From positions 1 to 42,009 of the forward strand of contig JAHBMJ010000712.1 of the NCBI GenBank assembly GCA_018398765.1: a stretch of 42,009 bases of DNA. The letters are read 5' to 3'. Below are positions 1-10,516 of the stretch, piece after piece; the first letter of the stretch is position 1, and each line of letters opens with the position of its first letter. The DNA is from Chromera velia (taxonomy: Eukaryota; Sar; Chromeraceae). Under the pieces are notes generated by a model. It was given only the letters and a program-made list of their open reading frames with translations, was not told where the DNA came from and did no database searches. The position numbers and the translations under genes were made by a program.

Positions 1-84
1 CCTACGGATCGATTTCATCGTGAGTCTTTATTTCTGTCTTCGTGTGTAGCTAGATATTCGTTCTTATAGTCTAGCAAACATCTC

Positions 85-265
85 GGGTGTGGGCGCGCTT
101 CGTGCATTGAATTAATTTAGAGTGAGATTGACAGTTGGATACAACAACAGCGAACAACAGACTGAATAGTAGGAGAGGAGAAGCATCTCCTCTCTGTCAG
201 TTCTCTCTCCATGAAATAATCAGATCAAGTATTCTTTATTAGAGTCATATACCCTTACAATTTAG
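85..265 (+). repeat. LTR-like direct repeat, left copy (probable 5' LTR end)
   Basis: About 140 bp from the GGGCGCGCTTCGTGCATTG motif to ATACCCTTACA recurs in the same orientation at 39305-39447 with few substitutions; this copy has about 31 extra bases before the final ATACCCTTACA. A gag-like reading frame begins about 45 bp downstream at 306, which is the position expected of a 5' LTR. The true LTR borders and a primer-binding site could not be fixed, and bases 1-84 show no match to the other copy. An LTR is inferred from position and duplication only. Confidence 0.5.
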
Positions 266-305
266 TGTGTCACGATCTGATTCAGTCCAATTTCTAATTT
301 TGAAA

Positions 306-860
306 ATGGTTGAGACTCGGATAGAGAAGAGAGCATGGAAAAAGGCAGAGGAGGCCGCAGCAAAAGCAAGTGCAGCTATGTAAGCAGATAGACAAGAGAT
401 GATTGTTCTCTCCCAAAAAGACTTACAGTCCTTGATTGATTCCTCCATCCAAAAGGGGATTCAGCAAGGAATGGCTGCTCTTGCTCCTTCTTTCTCTACA
501 GCTCCGGTCGTGCCATCTCCTCCTGTATGTTGCTTTGTCTCAAGAAGTAGATGAGGAGGAGGAAGAGGCCCCTTTTGCTCCTATTTTGTCTGCCTACTGG
601 TACGTGAAGGTAGACTTCGCTGCCGTTCCCCAGATTAAGGGGAAAGAGAGCATTTAGGAGTGGGTGCAGAAGTGGAAGAATTTTTGCAACGACCAGCTCC
701 CTTAAGAAAGATTTCCTGACCCCCAGAGTTGGAGGAACAAAATGAAAGTTTACTTCGACAAGATCGAGAACATCGTCGTGAGTGCTGACATCCAGAGGCT
801 GCTGGGTTAGGGTGTGTGTGCAGAAAACATCCCTCGCGCTCTCAAGAAAGAGTACGGCAT
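306..860 (+). pseudogene. gag: Retrotransposon gag, N-terminal part (interrupted by element A)
   Basis: The frame opens with ATG at 306 (MVETRIEKRAWKKAEEAA), a charged alanine-rich start typical of retroelement Gag. It shifts near 525-540 and continues in the frame that includes QEVDEEEEEAPFAPILSAYW and WVQKWKNFCNDQLP. In-frame stops occur near 378, 655, 703 and 808. At 860 the frame is broken inside a codon by element A and resumes at 10668: GGC AT + G GGC restores K-E-Y-G-M-G-L-V. Gag would form the particle that packages element RNA; that role is family knowledge. The copy is clearly dead. No domain was identified beyond general Gag character, the linked zinc knuckles and the protease-like region downstream. 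Confidence 0.6.
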
Positions 861-874
861 CACTGAGATAACTT

Positions 875-1020
875 AATAATAATTATTTCATATTATAGGA
901 AATGTATAATTATTATTGCATCATTATTTAATGACTATAATAATTATTTAAAGAACATTCCTGAAAATCGATAATAATTATTTCTATTATATAATGCATG
1001 TAATAATTATTCATACACTT
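875..1020. repeat. AT-rich subterminal repeat array, left end of element A
   Basis: Several short copies of AATAATTATT and its variants in both orientations directly inside the left TIR. The right end of A and both ends of B carry similar arrays. In CACTA elements such arrays bind the transposon-encoded proteins; that function is inferred here. Confidence 0.6.
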
Positions 1021-2940
1021 CAATGAGTCTCAACTGATGAGAAACGATCTGTATGATAATCACGATGATTCATTTGACTAGTCATTTAAAAAAGTTTAAT
1101 CCTAGATTTTATCATGTCATTTCTATCACTTCACTGGAATCCATCAATCCATCCTCTGAGTTTGCTGCAGCTGTCTGCATTAACTCGATTGTCTGGCATG
1201 ATTCGGATGCGATCTTTCACAGAGCAGACAGGGAAAACTGCATGGTCCCCAAGCTCTACATACTTACACATCGGAATGAGTTTAAACCTCGGCCAACTTT
1301 TCCTTTCATGCTCTGGTAATCGCTTCCACAGTCTGACGAATATAAAAGCATCATTCAAAGAAAGAAGCTTGCGCGCCTCTGCGCTCAACGACCAAATGTC
1401 CACACCCGGGCGAAGGAGGACAGAAAAAATTAGACGCAATCGACCACCCACAACAACGTCCGCCTCTTTTATAAATAGAAGAGAACGAAGCGGGCACCCA
1501 TTGTAGGAAAGACGAAGATCACACAAAACGTCGTCAAATACCGCCTGTCCACTGGGCATACCTTTGTATCCATTGAACCATGTACGAAAAGAAATAACCG
1601 CTGCTCTCATGTCATCTGTTACCCCCCCTGCAATCTCAAGCGGGTCACGCAGATTTCCTGAGTTTCCGAAACGTTGTCTTTCTCTGCATGACACCAGAAC
1701 GAAAAGCTCAAACTTTGAACTTTGCCTGGATTTCTCCTGCAAGGGCCTCTTTCTTTTCTTCTGTCTCAGCCTCTGTTCCTGCATCCCCACGCTTGGTCAG
1801 AGAAAGCACAAAAGAAGCAAGAAGAAAAGGAAGCTCCCGTCCCCCCCGAATGCATCCATCACCATTTGCAGAGAGTGGAAAAGAGAAATCGCCCACTGGG
1901 CCAAAGACCTTCTCCCTGAGTTTCTTTCTGAATTGCCTTACCTACACGTGACGCCTCTGCACATCAAGGAAACAAAACATCTCCCGTAAGCGCTCAAGTA
2001 AGTAAAGACGATCGCAGAGAGACTTTTTCCCTCCATATTGTTTCAACGAAATACAAGGAATGAATTTGTAGAGAAATTTGTGCTCAGACTCGAAAGACTC
2101 TGTGTTTGAATACAACAAGTTTCCGTGCTGTCTAATTTGACTTGCCATATGGAAAGCAGTCATGTGTGGCTTGATTCTCTTCCCCCCCTCTGATGTTACA
2201 CCCAATTCCTCCAGAAGTTCCATCATTTGCTTTTGGCTCTCTCTGGCACTGACCGCAAACGAAGCAACCGCACTCTCTGGCCATGTTGACCGCCGAAGTC
2301 GAGCCACGACAGCCGTATTTGCAGACAACACTTGCACACACGAGGACAGCTGCCTCTCCCTCTCTCTCTCAGCACGAGACGTCTGGCCTTCTTCATTCAG
2401 GTGTGCACGGAAGTCAGAAATGGAAGCCAGAGCAAAAGGGGAAGCACAGAGCAATTCTTTTCTCTGCCTTGCTGTGAAGCCGTTCCAGCTCGTCACATTT
2501 CGCAGAGGAATGCTGTCGGGAAGAGGAGCAAGATTGGAAAGATACTTCTCAAAAGCGGCTAGCAGTGCTCTCCTTTTTCCATGTGGAAAGAAGCCACTCT
2601 CTGTTTTCAAAATCATGTCTGTTAGATAAGCATCACAACCGTGACGCCCCGAGTGCATTTCATCCGGCGGACATTGATAGAAAGGATCAAAGGCGACAAA
2701 TCCGAGGAAAAAAAGCAGGGTGGGCGTGAAGTGGAAAGAACGTTCTTTTTGTAAAGTGAGGAGCCTCTCACGGGCTTGCTTGCATCTCAACTCTGACTGC
2801 GACTCATTCTTACTTGCTGTCCACAATCTCTTCATCTCCTCGTGTAGGGCCATGTACCAGGCTTGATCCTTTGCTCCTAGGTGCATCCTGGTAACTTGGT
2901 AGTCAGCCAGAAATAGGGGGGTGGTTACCAGGTTGGCCGG

Positions 2941-3065
2941 TAACCTGGCCGGCCGAGTTGCGGCGGCGCCGCGGGCCCGCGCCGCGGCCCAATCGACGTC
3001 CGTGCGGCCGCCGCGCGGCCTTGGCGCAATGGGGGCCGCCGCGACCGCTCCCGGCGCGTCAGGCG
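2941..3065. other. Extremely GC-rich palindromic block inside the left end of hAT-like element 1
   Basis: About 125 bp composed almost wholly of G and C, with overlapping palindromes such as GCCGCGGGC and CGGCCGCCGCGCGGCC. It contrasts with the surrounding sequence and lies just inside the left inverted repeat. It could be a subterminal protein-binding or hairpin-forming region; function is not shown by the sequence. Confidence 0.5.
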
Positions 3066-3248
3066 TGCTTGCGATACCCGTGCGCGCCTGTATGCAGTCT
3101 CCTGTCGCAATTGAATGTGATCGTTCAGTGATGCAAAGGTCAGTCACTTTCTTATGTGGAAACGTCGCGACCCTGTGTTGTTGAAACGTTGGTTTTGCTC
3201 TTGATTGAGCAGTTGTTCCCCAAAGAAGCCAAACTTGGAAGTTTCAAG

Positions 3249-4137
3249 ATGTCGAAAGGCAAACTGTTCACACAGATTCCAGCTGTCATTCTTCCTTTAC
3301 AGGGCGGTGCAGAAGTTGGATCGCAAAAGCCCGGAAAATGTGCATTTTGTCAGTTTGAGTGGAAATCGGTTCGCATTGACCGTTGTGTAAGACATTTGAT
3401 AAAGACAGCTGGTTCTGCTGAGTACAACTGCAAGAGCGTTCCAGAAGACATTGTGAAGAAACTGAAACAGCTTTACCCCCAGTTCGCTCAACCCGATGAG
3501 GCGTCCCCAGCTGCCTCGTTGCCTTCTCTCATAGACTCCGAAGCATCACCGGGTGCGTCAAGTGTTGCTGCATCAGCTGCGGGGTCAAGGCGTCATGCAG
3601 ACTTCCACATGGAGTCAGAGCGACCTCCCAAGAAGCAGATAACAATTGAGGGCTCTTAGAACGCAACCAACAAGCCTTCCGTACACATGGCTATCTCCCG
3701 CTTCTTCATCGAACAAGGACTCCTGTTTGTGAAGGTTGGAACCCCAGCTTTCAGAGAAATGTTTGAGATGATTGCAAAATACGGGAGGCACTCTTCTGGC
3801 TCATACATGGACTGCCCCTCCAGAAACAAGCTTGCCCACAACCTCTTGAACAAGACCCACTCCTTGAGTGACAGAGAGACCTCCAAGATTATCCATGAAA
3901 GAGGATCGGATTGGAGAGGAAACCTTCTGCAAATATTTTTTTACAGATGTGACAGAAGAGACCCTCGCAGAAGAATAAGAGGCTTTGGAGGTTGAGTTGG
4001 AGGAGAGAGCAAATGAGCCTGATGCATCCACAGAAGCAGTCAGAAGAGGGGGAGGGGAGGAAGTCATCGATTTTGTCCAGCCTCAGCCTCGGGCTGTTGT
4101 CAATGCCAAGAAGAGTCTGAGAAGAGGCGCTAGATAG
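3249..4137 (+). pseudogene. hAT transposase remnant: BED finger and N-terminal domain, core missing
   Basis: ATG at 3249. CAFCQFEW...RCVRHLIKTAGSAEYNC (about residues 34-62) has the C-x2-C...H spacing of BED fingers, followed by SVPEDIVKKL, the usual hAT continuation. A TAG at 3657 precedes, in the same frame, HMAISRFFIEQGLLFVKVG and FREMFEMI, then CPSRNKLAHNLL, matching the hAT N-terminal segment (R-F-F...F...NP.F..M...Y...P-S-R). A frameshift near 3910 leads to an acidic tail ending at 4137. The RNase-H-like DDE core and the C-terminal dimerisation domain, usually about 400 residues, are absent, so this is an internally deleted copy. The family match is by motif recognition only. Confidence 0.7.
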
Positions 4138-4563
4138 AAAGTATCTGCGCAAATCAGTTGATGGATCAAAATCCCTCAACTGGTTTTTGTTCAGATACAG
4201 CTATCGCGTCGAGTTGACTGTACATGTGTTTCACGCGTATTTTGTGCATGTATGTATGCTTTCATGCCGCATGAATGTGTTTCATCGATTTTCATGCATG
4301 TTATTCGCTTGTTGTGCGTGCATATGAGTTTCATGCGTGAAAGAAAAACAGTTTTAGGATTCAAAAGTTTCCACGTCTTTCGAATGCGGCCAGATTTTTT
4401 TTTAATTTTTTTTCTATAATTTTTTTTTCTATATTTTTTTTTAATTTTTTTTTCTAGATTTTTATTTTTGTTTTTTTTTTTTAATTATATGGCCGGTAAA
4501 CCGGTAACCTGGCCATTGTTAAAAAATTGGTCTAGCCCGGCCAGGTGACCGGTTACCCGGTAA
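4138..4563. other. 3' noncoding part of hAT-like element 1
   Basis: TG/CATG-rich sequence with repeated TTCATGCRTG motifs (4200-4345), then T-rich runs of the form TTTTTTTTTCTA (4394-4480), then TIR-like copies of CCGGTAACCTGGCC (4490-4565). No coding signal was seen. Confidence 0.5.
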
Positions 4564-4688
4564 TTACTCGGCCATCATGTAACTAGGCCTTTGCTGGCCA
4601 ACCCTCTTGAGGAAACGTGTGGAGAGCCTCTGTCGGGACTTCACAATGCCTGAACGTTCAGAAGGAAGAGAGAGTAGACGAGACATGT

Positions 4689-4774
4689 ACACACTCACAC
4701 ACACTCTCACTCACTCACACACACACATACACACACACATATACACATACATATATACATACACACACACATAC

Positions 4775-4847
<73 letters not shown>

Positions 4848-4885
4848 TAGAGACAGAGACAGAGAGGGAAGGAGGGAGAAGGAGA
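4689..4885. repeat. (CA)n-(GA)n compound microsatellite
   Basis: About 120 bp of CA repeats with ATAC interruptions, directly followed by about 70 bp of GA repeats. It lies inside the transposase gene of element A between recognisable coding blocks, so it is probably an intron or an expansion. Open frames across it (poly-VC, poly-SL) are repeat artefacts. A near-identical architecture occurs at 34945-35135. Confidence 0.95.
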
Positions 4886-6330
4886 GAGACGGACTGCACG
4901 ACGGACTGGTAAGGGAGTACGGAGGTGGTCTTGTCATATTGCTGCATCACTTTGTTTGCTTCAGGTTCATCCAGAGAAAGAGTCTGAAGAGGCGTGTGAA
5001 GGACATCATTCTTTGGCTCAAGGGACCGCGAATTTTCTTTCCTGCAAAGAAGGGTAAAGGGGTGACCGGACGTCTCTGCCTCTGCTGCATCCTCAAAGAG
5101 GAAGGTCATCATCTGTGTGTATAGATCTTTCACAACCGTTTGCGCCGTCGCAGTGGTCTCTTCCTCCGGAAGCTTCAAACTGGGCCAAAACCCCAGACAC
5201 ACGCGCCCCAAAGAGCTGCAAAAGAGATCAAGACCAAACGACATAGTAGAAATGTACATGGGGGTTAAACGTTTTTTTACCATGCCATCCTTACTAAAAA
5301 TGATAGGAAGCAGCCCCCTTTCTCTTTCACTTCCGTCTCTTTAACTCTCGTCTGCTTCAGTCCCTTCTCCTTCACCCTGACTCCCGATCAACGCCTCAAA
5401 GGCATCGATAAAGAAGTCCCCAGAGTTTGCATGGGGACCATACACCCGCTCTTGGCCGTCCCCTCCCACCTTCGGCTGGTAAATCTCCTTCGGAATGATT
5501 TTGATCGACTCATCCCCCCCAGGCCACCGCTTGCATGCACGGGTGATGAGGTACTGAAGGCACTCAAGGGGTTTTCGGTAAAAGAGAACGAATTCCCTCT
5601 CCTTCTTCTCCTTCTTGTCTATCAATGCGGGGTGTATAAAAGTTTCTTGGTAGAACGAGGGAACGGAAGGGATGCAGTCTTCCTGTACCATCCGGGCATA
5701 TTCTGACTCAAACTTTTTCCGAAGAGTTTTCATTGCTTGAACTGACTTCCCCATTGTCTGTCGACCTCCTTTGAAGAGGTCTGGGAGAGAAAAAAGTGGG
5801 TCTTTCAACATGTCCAGTATGACAAGAGCTCTTGAGTCGCTCAACCTAAGCTCAGACATAATAAAAAGAAACCTGGCCTGACTGTATGATAGGTGTTCCC
5901 ACTCGTACTCTGACTCCTCACCCTCTTCGCTTTCATTTGAAGCCTCTGAGCCCTCTTCTTCTTCAGCTGCATCCTGCCAAATGTTGGCTGCCCCCTCCGC
6001 ACTTTCATCAAGAGGCTCCAACACATCAGTCCCACTCCCATCAGGAGGTGCGATCGCCTCATTCGAAGAACCTTGGAGAGAGGCAGAACGCTTGGTTTGA
6101 ATTAGAAGGAGGGCCTCTTCAATCGTTATTCTATGTGCTTCCTTGAGGTGTGTGGTAATAAAATAATTTTTCTTGATGGAGTCAGTATCTCAAAAACACA
6201 ATCTGCACCCCTTGCCAGGGCAGCGCCATATCCCAGCCCCTTCAGCCTTCTGCAACGGTCCAAACAAGACGGATTGCACTCCTGTGCCGAGGCCTTTTGC
6301 TCGGCTTTGCAAACAACGATTCTTAGGCAT

Positions 6331-6884
6331 CCTGAGTAAAAGAACCGACGAGGATACAGATTTCTAGTGTTGCGTATACTGTTTCATCATATTGTATTTT
6401 TCCACCAGATTCTTCCGCCGTTGACGAGTGTCAGCTACTAGGTAGGCAGGCAGGCAGACAGACAGACAGACGTGCCCGATGTGATAGAAGAGGAGTCCGA
6501 CCTTGATTCAGATCTTGAACTTCAATGCCGTCTCTGTTCGCTGTCGGTTCCGGTGCCAACCCGGTGCCAAAATTTTTTGGCCGCCATGCAAAAATGTACG
6601 CGCGCACGCGCAACCAAATTTTTTTTGTCTCTCCCCTGTCGATTCAGTGTCGAAGCAATGTTGAGCATCACTGAGCTGCAACGTTCATCTCACCGACTTC
6701 TACATGAGGAACCCACCATCTCTCATCACATCTGCCCTTTTTCTTGAGAAGATACACTAGCACTCTCAGTTATCTATTTGGTAGCCTTTCCTGAGCTTCA
6801 GGAAACAACAACAACTTGGAGACGGAAAAAGTGTATCAAACTGAAATACTTGCAACTCAGAAATTCTGTGACGGCTGCCGAGCT
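6331..6884. promoter_or_regulatory. Shared upstream region of the divergent gene pair in element A
   Basis: Lies between the transposase start (6330, minus) and the partner gene start (6885, plus). It contains a short CAGG/CAGA tract (6443-6471) and a CG-rich block with GTACGCGCGCACGCGC next to A/T runs (about 6555-6630). Element B has a similar CG-rich block followed by an A run between its two genes (17640-17730). A bidirectional promoter is inferred from gene orientation; no core promoter element is certain. Confidence 0.45.
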
Positions 6885-8223
6885 ATGGTTCAAAGAGGAA
6901 AAAGGACGAAGAGTAGTCATGTTCTGAAGAGAAAAAGCACAGCCAACTCCTCGGTGGATGTGGAGGAAGGCAAGCAACAATACATTGGCAAGCTCTATGG
7001 TGTGAATCCGAGCCAGAAAAAAAAAAAGAAGGAGGCGCTGGGGCAAGAGCCCAGAAAGCAAGAGGATGTAGACCTATCAAACACAGATGTGGACGAGCCT
7101 TGCACTGGTTCTGGGATGGGAAAGGGAAAAAAAAAGATGGCAGTCGACGTTGTGTCAGCTGAAATGAAACGGATGGAGAAGCAAGCTCTCAAAATCAAGA
7201 AATTCCCTCCCAAGCAGTTTGCGGCAGTCAAGAATTTTGTTCCCTCGTGGCTCTTTGCGTTTGAGAACAGACTGCAAATGAACTTGATTGGGGAGGTTAG
7301 AAAGGAAATCCGAGCTCCCCGACCAGGGGTTTATAACCTTTTAGGTCTTTAGTCTTCTGCTTCCCTAAGAGTCCCCGTCTCCACTATGACCACTCGCCCT
7401 GACTCGGATGAGGAGGTGCGACCTGTCGAGACCAACATACTGAGGCTGCAGAGGGGAAGCCGAGGGTGGAGTATGAAGGCACTGCCACGTTCTCGAAATT
7501 CGTTGAGGACAGAGTTGTGGCAGAGGACTATTCTACCCTTGAAGACATTTTCTTCATCGTCTCTCGGTCAGTGTATCTTTTCCATCTCTGACCCACGTGC
7601 CCCGGCCTTCCCATACTTTCCCCAGACAAGCAGACTTTGATCCTCCTAGAGTACTCAAAGAAATCTCTTTGAGCTCTTCTTTCTCACTTTCTGACCTTAT
7701 CAGTTCATATCCTTAGTGGTTTATTTCCGTCTCTCTGTGTCTGTCTCTCCCGCCTTTCCTAAATCGTTGCCTGCAGAGGAGACGTCACGAAGTCTGACCC
7801 GCGTGCTTTTGACCATTTCGGCAACTTCAAGAATCCCTGGAAAGATGTACTGCAACCGGGCGTGTTAAAGGGGAAAGACGGGCGCATTCGGGTCTTGGAA
7901 TTGACATTTGTAGGTCTCTCAGATAGGAGCACCATGAGAAACATCAATCTCACCACCCAGATGTTCAACGCCTTGCATGCGGTGTTCGTAAAGACCTTCG
8001 AGAAGGACATGCCCTTATCGTTCCAGTCGAAAACGACGACAACGGCTTCTTTCAGAGAGGCTGTACGAGCTCTCGCTGATGAGAGAGAGAACCCTTTCCA
8101 GGGACGCCTCCAGAAATGGCGGGGGTTGGTCTCTCTCTTACTCTTCATATTTCTCTTTCCTATCCCCTTTCCTTCCCTTTTCTCTCTTTTGCTCTTTGGT
8201 CTCTTTTGATCTCTTTCCCTTTC

Positions 8224-8269
8224 TACACACACTCCACACACGTACACATTCACACACACACACACACAG

Positions 8270-8301
<32 letters not shown>

Positions 8302-8423
8302 ACATACACACATACACACACACACACACACACATACACACATATACACACACACACACATATACACACATACACACACACATACCTTTCCATGGGGAAC
8401 CTTTTCCACACACACACACATAC

Positions 8424-8464
<41 letters not shown>

Positions 8465-8508
8465 TACACACACACACACCCTTTCCAGGGGGAACCTTTT
8501 CCACATAT

Positions 8509-8539
<31 letters not shown>

Positions 8540-8562
8540 GGCACACACGCATGCACAGACAG
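8224..8562. repeat. (CA)n microsatellite in intron 2 of the element A partner gene
   Basis: Long CA/CATA repeats interrupted by two copies of an approximately 30-bp insert containing CCTTTCCA-GGGGAACCTTTTCC (about 8383-8410 and 8480-8505). It lies between a good donor (8125) and acceptor (8598). Translated open frames through it are artefacts. Confidence 0.95.
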
Positions 8563-8929
8563 TCATTTTCCTTCGTCTTCTTGCTACAAGTTCTGCAGAG
8601 CGGCCTCAACCATCAAGACGGAGACTGATCAAATCTCCAACTTTCTGTATAAGCACCTCCATCTCGATCGAGAAGACATTATAGAGTTCATCTCAGACTA
8701 GGTCTACCGTGACCGCCTCTGTTTTCCACAGATTCTGCTCAATTATGGAGGGGCAGAAGGAATTGCACTTCGACCGGGAGAGCCCGTTTCGTTTTTTGCA
8801 AACATGTATGCAAAGGCCCTTGAGCAGGGCAAGATGCTTCCCGAGTGTTACTTCAAGACCGTTGCGCCTGATGGGTCTAGGGGGGTGACTGCATCGGAGA
8901 CAGCATCAATCATCCTTTATGTCTCAAAG

Positions 8930-9145
8930 GTCAGGAAAAGGTAGAAATCTGTATCATGGCTCCCCCTCTCTCTTCTTTCCTTCTTTCTTGCCTTCCTTCC
9001 TTGAAGTTAGTTCCTTCCTTCCTTCCTTCCAGCCTTTTTTCCCCCCTTCCTTTCTTCCTTCCTTCCTTCTTCTTCTTTCTCTCTCTTTTTCCCCTCTCTG
9101 TGTGTGAGTATGCATGCATGTGTGTATGTGTGTGTATGTGTATGT

Positions 9146-9188
<43 letters not shown>

Positions 9189-9238
9189 TGTGCGTGTGGT
9201 CTATGCCATTTTTTTTATCTCGATGCAGATCATCGCAG
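8930..9238 (+). other. Intron 3 of the element A partner gene, with (CTTC)n and (TG)n tracts
   Basis: Starts GTCAGG and ends CGATGCAG. It contains a CTTCC/CTTTC tract (8970-9095) and a TG/TATG tract (about 9105-9200). Splicing joins AAG to ATC in frame. Confidence 0.65.
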
Positions 9239-9981
9239 GAGAAAACCCTCATCAGAGGGGATGGGGGCGGGATGTCTTCGGTCTGACGGATACAATCGAG
9301 TTCCTTCAAGAGGCGCTCGCAGATGCTCAGTTGAGACTTCGAAGGGATGTGCAGGGAGCACGTGTCACCCGTGAGTTGTTTTGTGAGGAGCGGGATGAAC
9401 TGAATGAGAGGGTTGCCGCCCTTACACAGTTCTTAGGAGAGCATCTCCTGCCCCCCCGTTCAAAATGGACAAATGTGACCATTCCTCTGCTGTGGAAGCG
9501 GAGCGCCAAATTTTTTTCGTGCGCCAAACAGGGGGAGAAGGGAAGGGGGGGCTCTGATGGGAAGGGGGGTGGAGAGGAGGTCTTGGAGGAGCGGCAGGGA
9601 TGGGAAAGAAACGCGGGTCAGGAGGATGTGGAGGGGGGGGGCTCTAATGGGGAGGGGGACAGAGAGGAGGTCCTGGAGGAGCGGCAATAGCAGGAAGGGG
9701 ACAAGGGGGGAGAGAATATGGAGCAGGCAGTTGTGCTGCTTGAGGAGGAAGAGAGAGAGCTAGAGAGAAAGCTGCACGCTCTCAGAGACAAAAAGAAGCA
9801 GTCGTCAACCTCTTCTACTTCTTCTTCCTCCTGCTCCTCCTCTTCAGCTGCTCCGAAAGGGGGGTTGCGGTTGAAGGGGCGGAAGGGGGGCGGTCTCATT
9901 CGTCCCTTCTCTCAGTCAGGTTCCTCTTCTGGGCCGCGCTCTACGGCTGCGTCTTCCTACATGTTGAGGACATACACATAA

Positions 9982-10516
9982 AAGGAAAAAGAAGAAAAGA
10001 AAGGAAAGGAAAACAAAGAACGAGCTCCTTTCCTTCCCGAATCGATCGCTTTCTTTCTACCTGTCTATCTACGTGTCTCTCTCTCTCTCTTACAGATCTA
10101 CTTGTCTCTCTGTCTTTTGGAGGTCTACCGTCTTTCTTTCTTTCTTTCTTTCTTTCACATGCATAAATTTTCTGAAGGGGAACAGGAATAGTCCAGAGGG
10201 GCGCCATCAAATCGCACAGTAAGGCCTTCCTTACCTGATTCTTTGAGTCTCTCATGAAGAAGGAAAAGAAAAAGAAAAAGAGGGAGAAAGAAAAAAAGTT
10301 ATTTCTTTTCGTACTTTTTATGTGGATCGCAATAATTTGTTCCTCTTTCTTTCCTCTCGACCAGTTTGTCTGCCGAAGTCTGTGATGTCGGCGTCGTCGA
10401 GAGGTCGTGTATACCAGGTCCCTCCTTGCCTGCCTAGTCGTTCTCTTTGCTGGTGCGGAAGCGAGTATCGACCAGCCATGAGGACTTTCATTATTGAAAG
10501 CCACTCCTGTGTTTGA
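9982..10516. other. 3' region of element A between partner gene and right subterminal array
   Basis: Purine-rich then pyrimidine-rich sequence with (CT)n and a (CTTT)n run at about 10130-10156. No coding potential comparable with the flanking gene was recognised. Confidence 0.5.

Larger units (their letters stand above)
2914..4606 (+). mobile_element. hAT-like element 1, inserted in the transposase of element A
   Basis: Inverted repeats TTACCAGGTTGGCCGGTAAC (from 2925) and, read inward from 4563, TTACCGGGTAACCGGTCACC bound a block foreign to the transposase frame. The right border probably extends to 4606, where the sequence read inward begins GAGGGTTGG, close to the CAGGGTTG end of the hAT-like element at 12273. 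Inside is a BED-finger and hAT N-terminal protein. The transposase frame reads RFL just right of the insertion and FLADYQ just left of it, which would suit a decayed 8-bp duplication, but only about half of those bases still match. Confidence 0.6.
1131..6330 (-). pseudogene. CACTA/Plavaka-like DDE transposase of element A
   Basis: The start chosen is ATG at 6330. An N-terminal finger reads IWRCPGKGC...HLKEAHR, with an in-frame TGA at 6190-6192. An acidic stretch then leads into EREFVLFYRKPLECLQYLITR and VYGPHANSGDFFIDAFEALIG. A TAA at 5341 interrupts the same frame, which continues as GLLPIIFSKDGMVKKRLTPMYIS, matching the first catalytic-Asp region of tnp2/Plavaka transposases (D followed by a hydrophobic beta hairpin). 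A (CA)n(GA)n tract and a hAT insertion (about 2914-4606) follow. Then come CPPDEMHSGRHG (probable second Asp, the P-D-x-x-H motif) and TESFESEHKFLYKF (probable catalytic Glu region). The C terminus includes DRIRIMPD...KLRGWID. Several stops and frame changes make it non-functional. The family call rests on motif order, not a search; KDZ is an alternative. Confidence 0.7.
6885..9981 (+). pseudogene. Partner gene of element A: four exons, uncharacterised protein
   Basis: ATG at 6885 (MVQRGKRTKSSH), although the frame is open further upstream. Proposed exons: 6885-7566, 7777-8124, 8599-8929 and 9239-9981. Junctions are CG|GTCAGT...CTGCAG|A, GG|GTTGGT...CTGCAG|A, AAAG|GTCAGG...GATGCAG|A, and they preserve frame. 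Exon 1 has a basic NLS-like KGKKKM and the block VDVVSAEMKRMEKQALKIKK...EVRKEIRAPRPG. Exon 3 has QILLNYGGAEGIALRPGEP. Exon 4 has a probable coiled coil (RELFCEERDELNERVAALTQ), a duplicated EEVLEERQ unit and a serine-rich tail. Stops at 7350, about 8698 and 9688, plus a frameshift near 7440, break it. Exon 1 is conserved in element B (17985-18632). No known domain was recognised. By position it resembles accessory genes of CACTA elements (TnpA-like), an inference. Confidence 0.65.

Noticed and set aside
8138-8609. Long cysteine/valine and histidine/threonine reading frames
   Set aside because: They are translations of the (CA)n microsatellite in an intron; no stop codons can arise in a pure CA/TG repeat.
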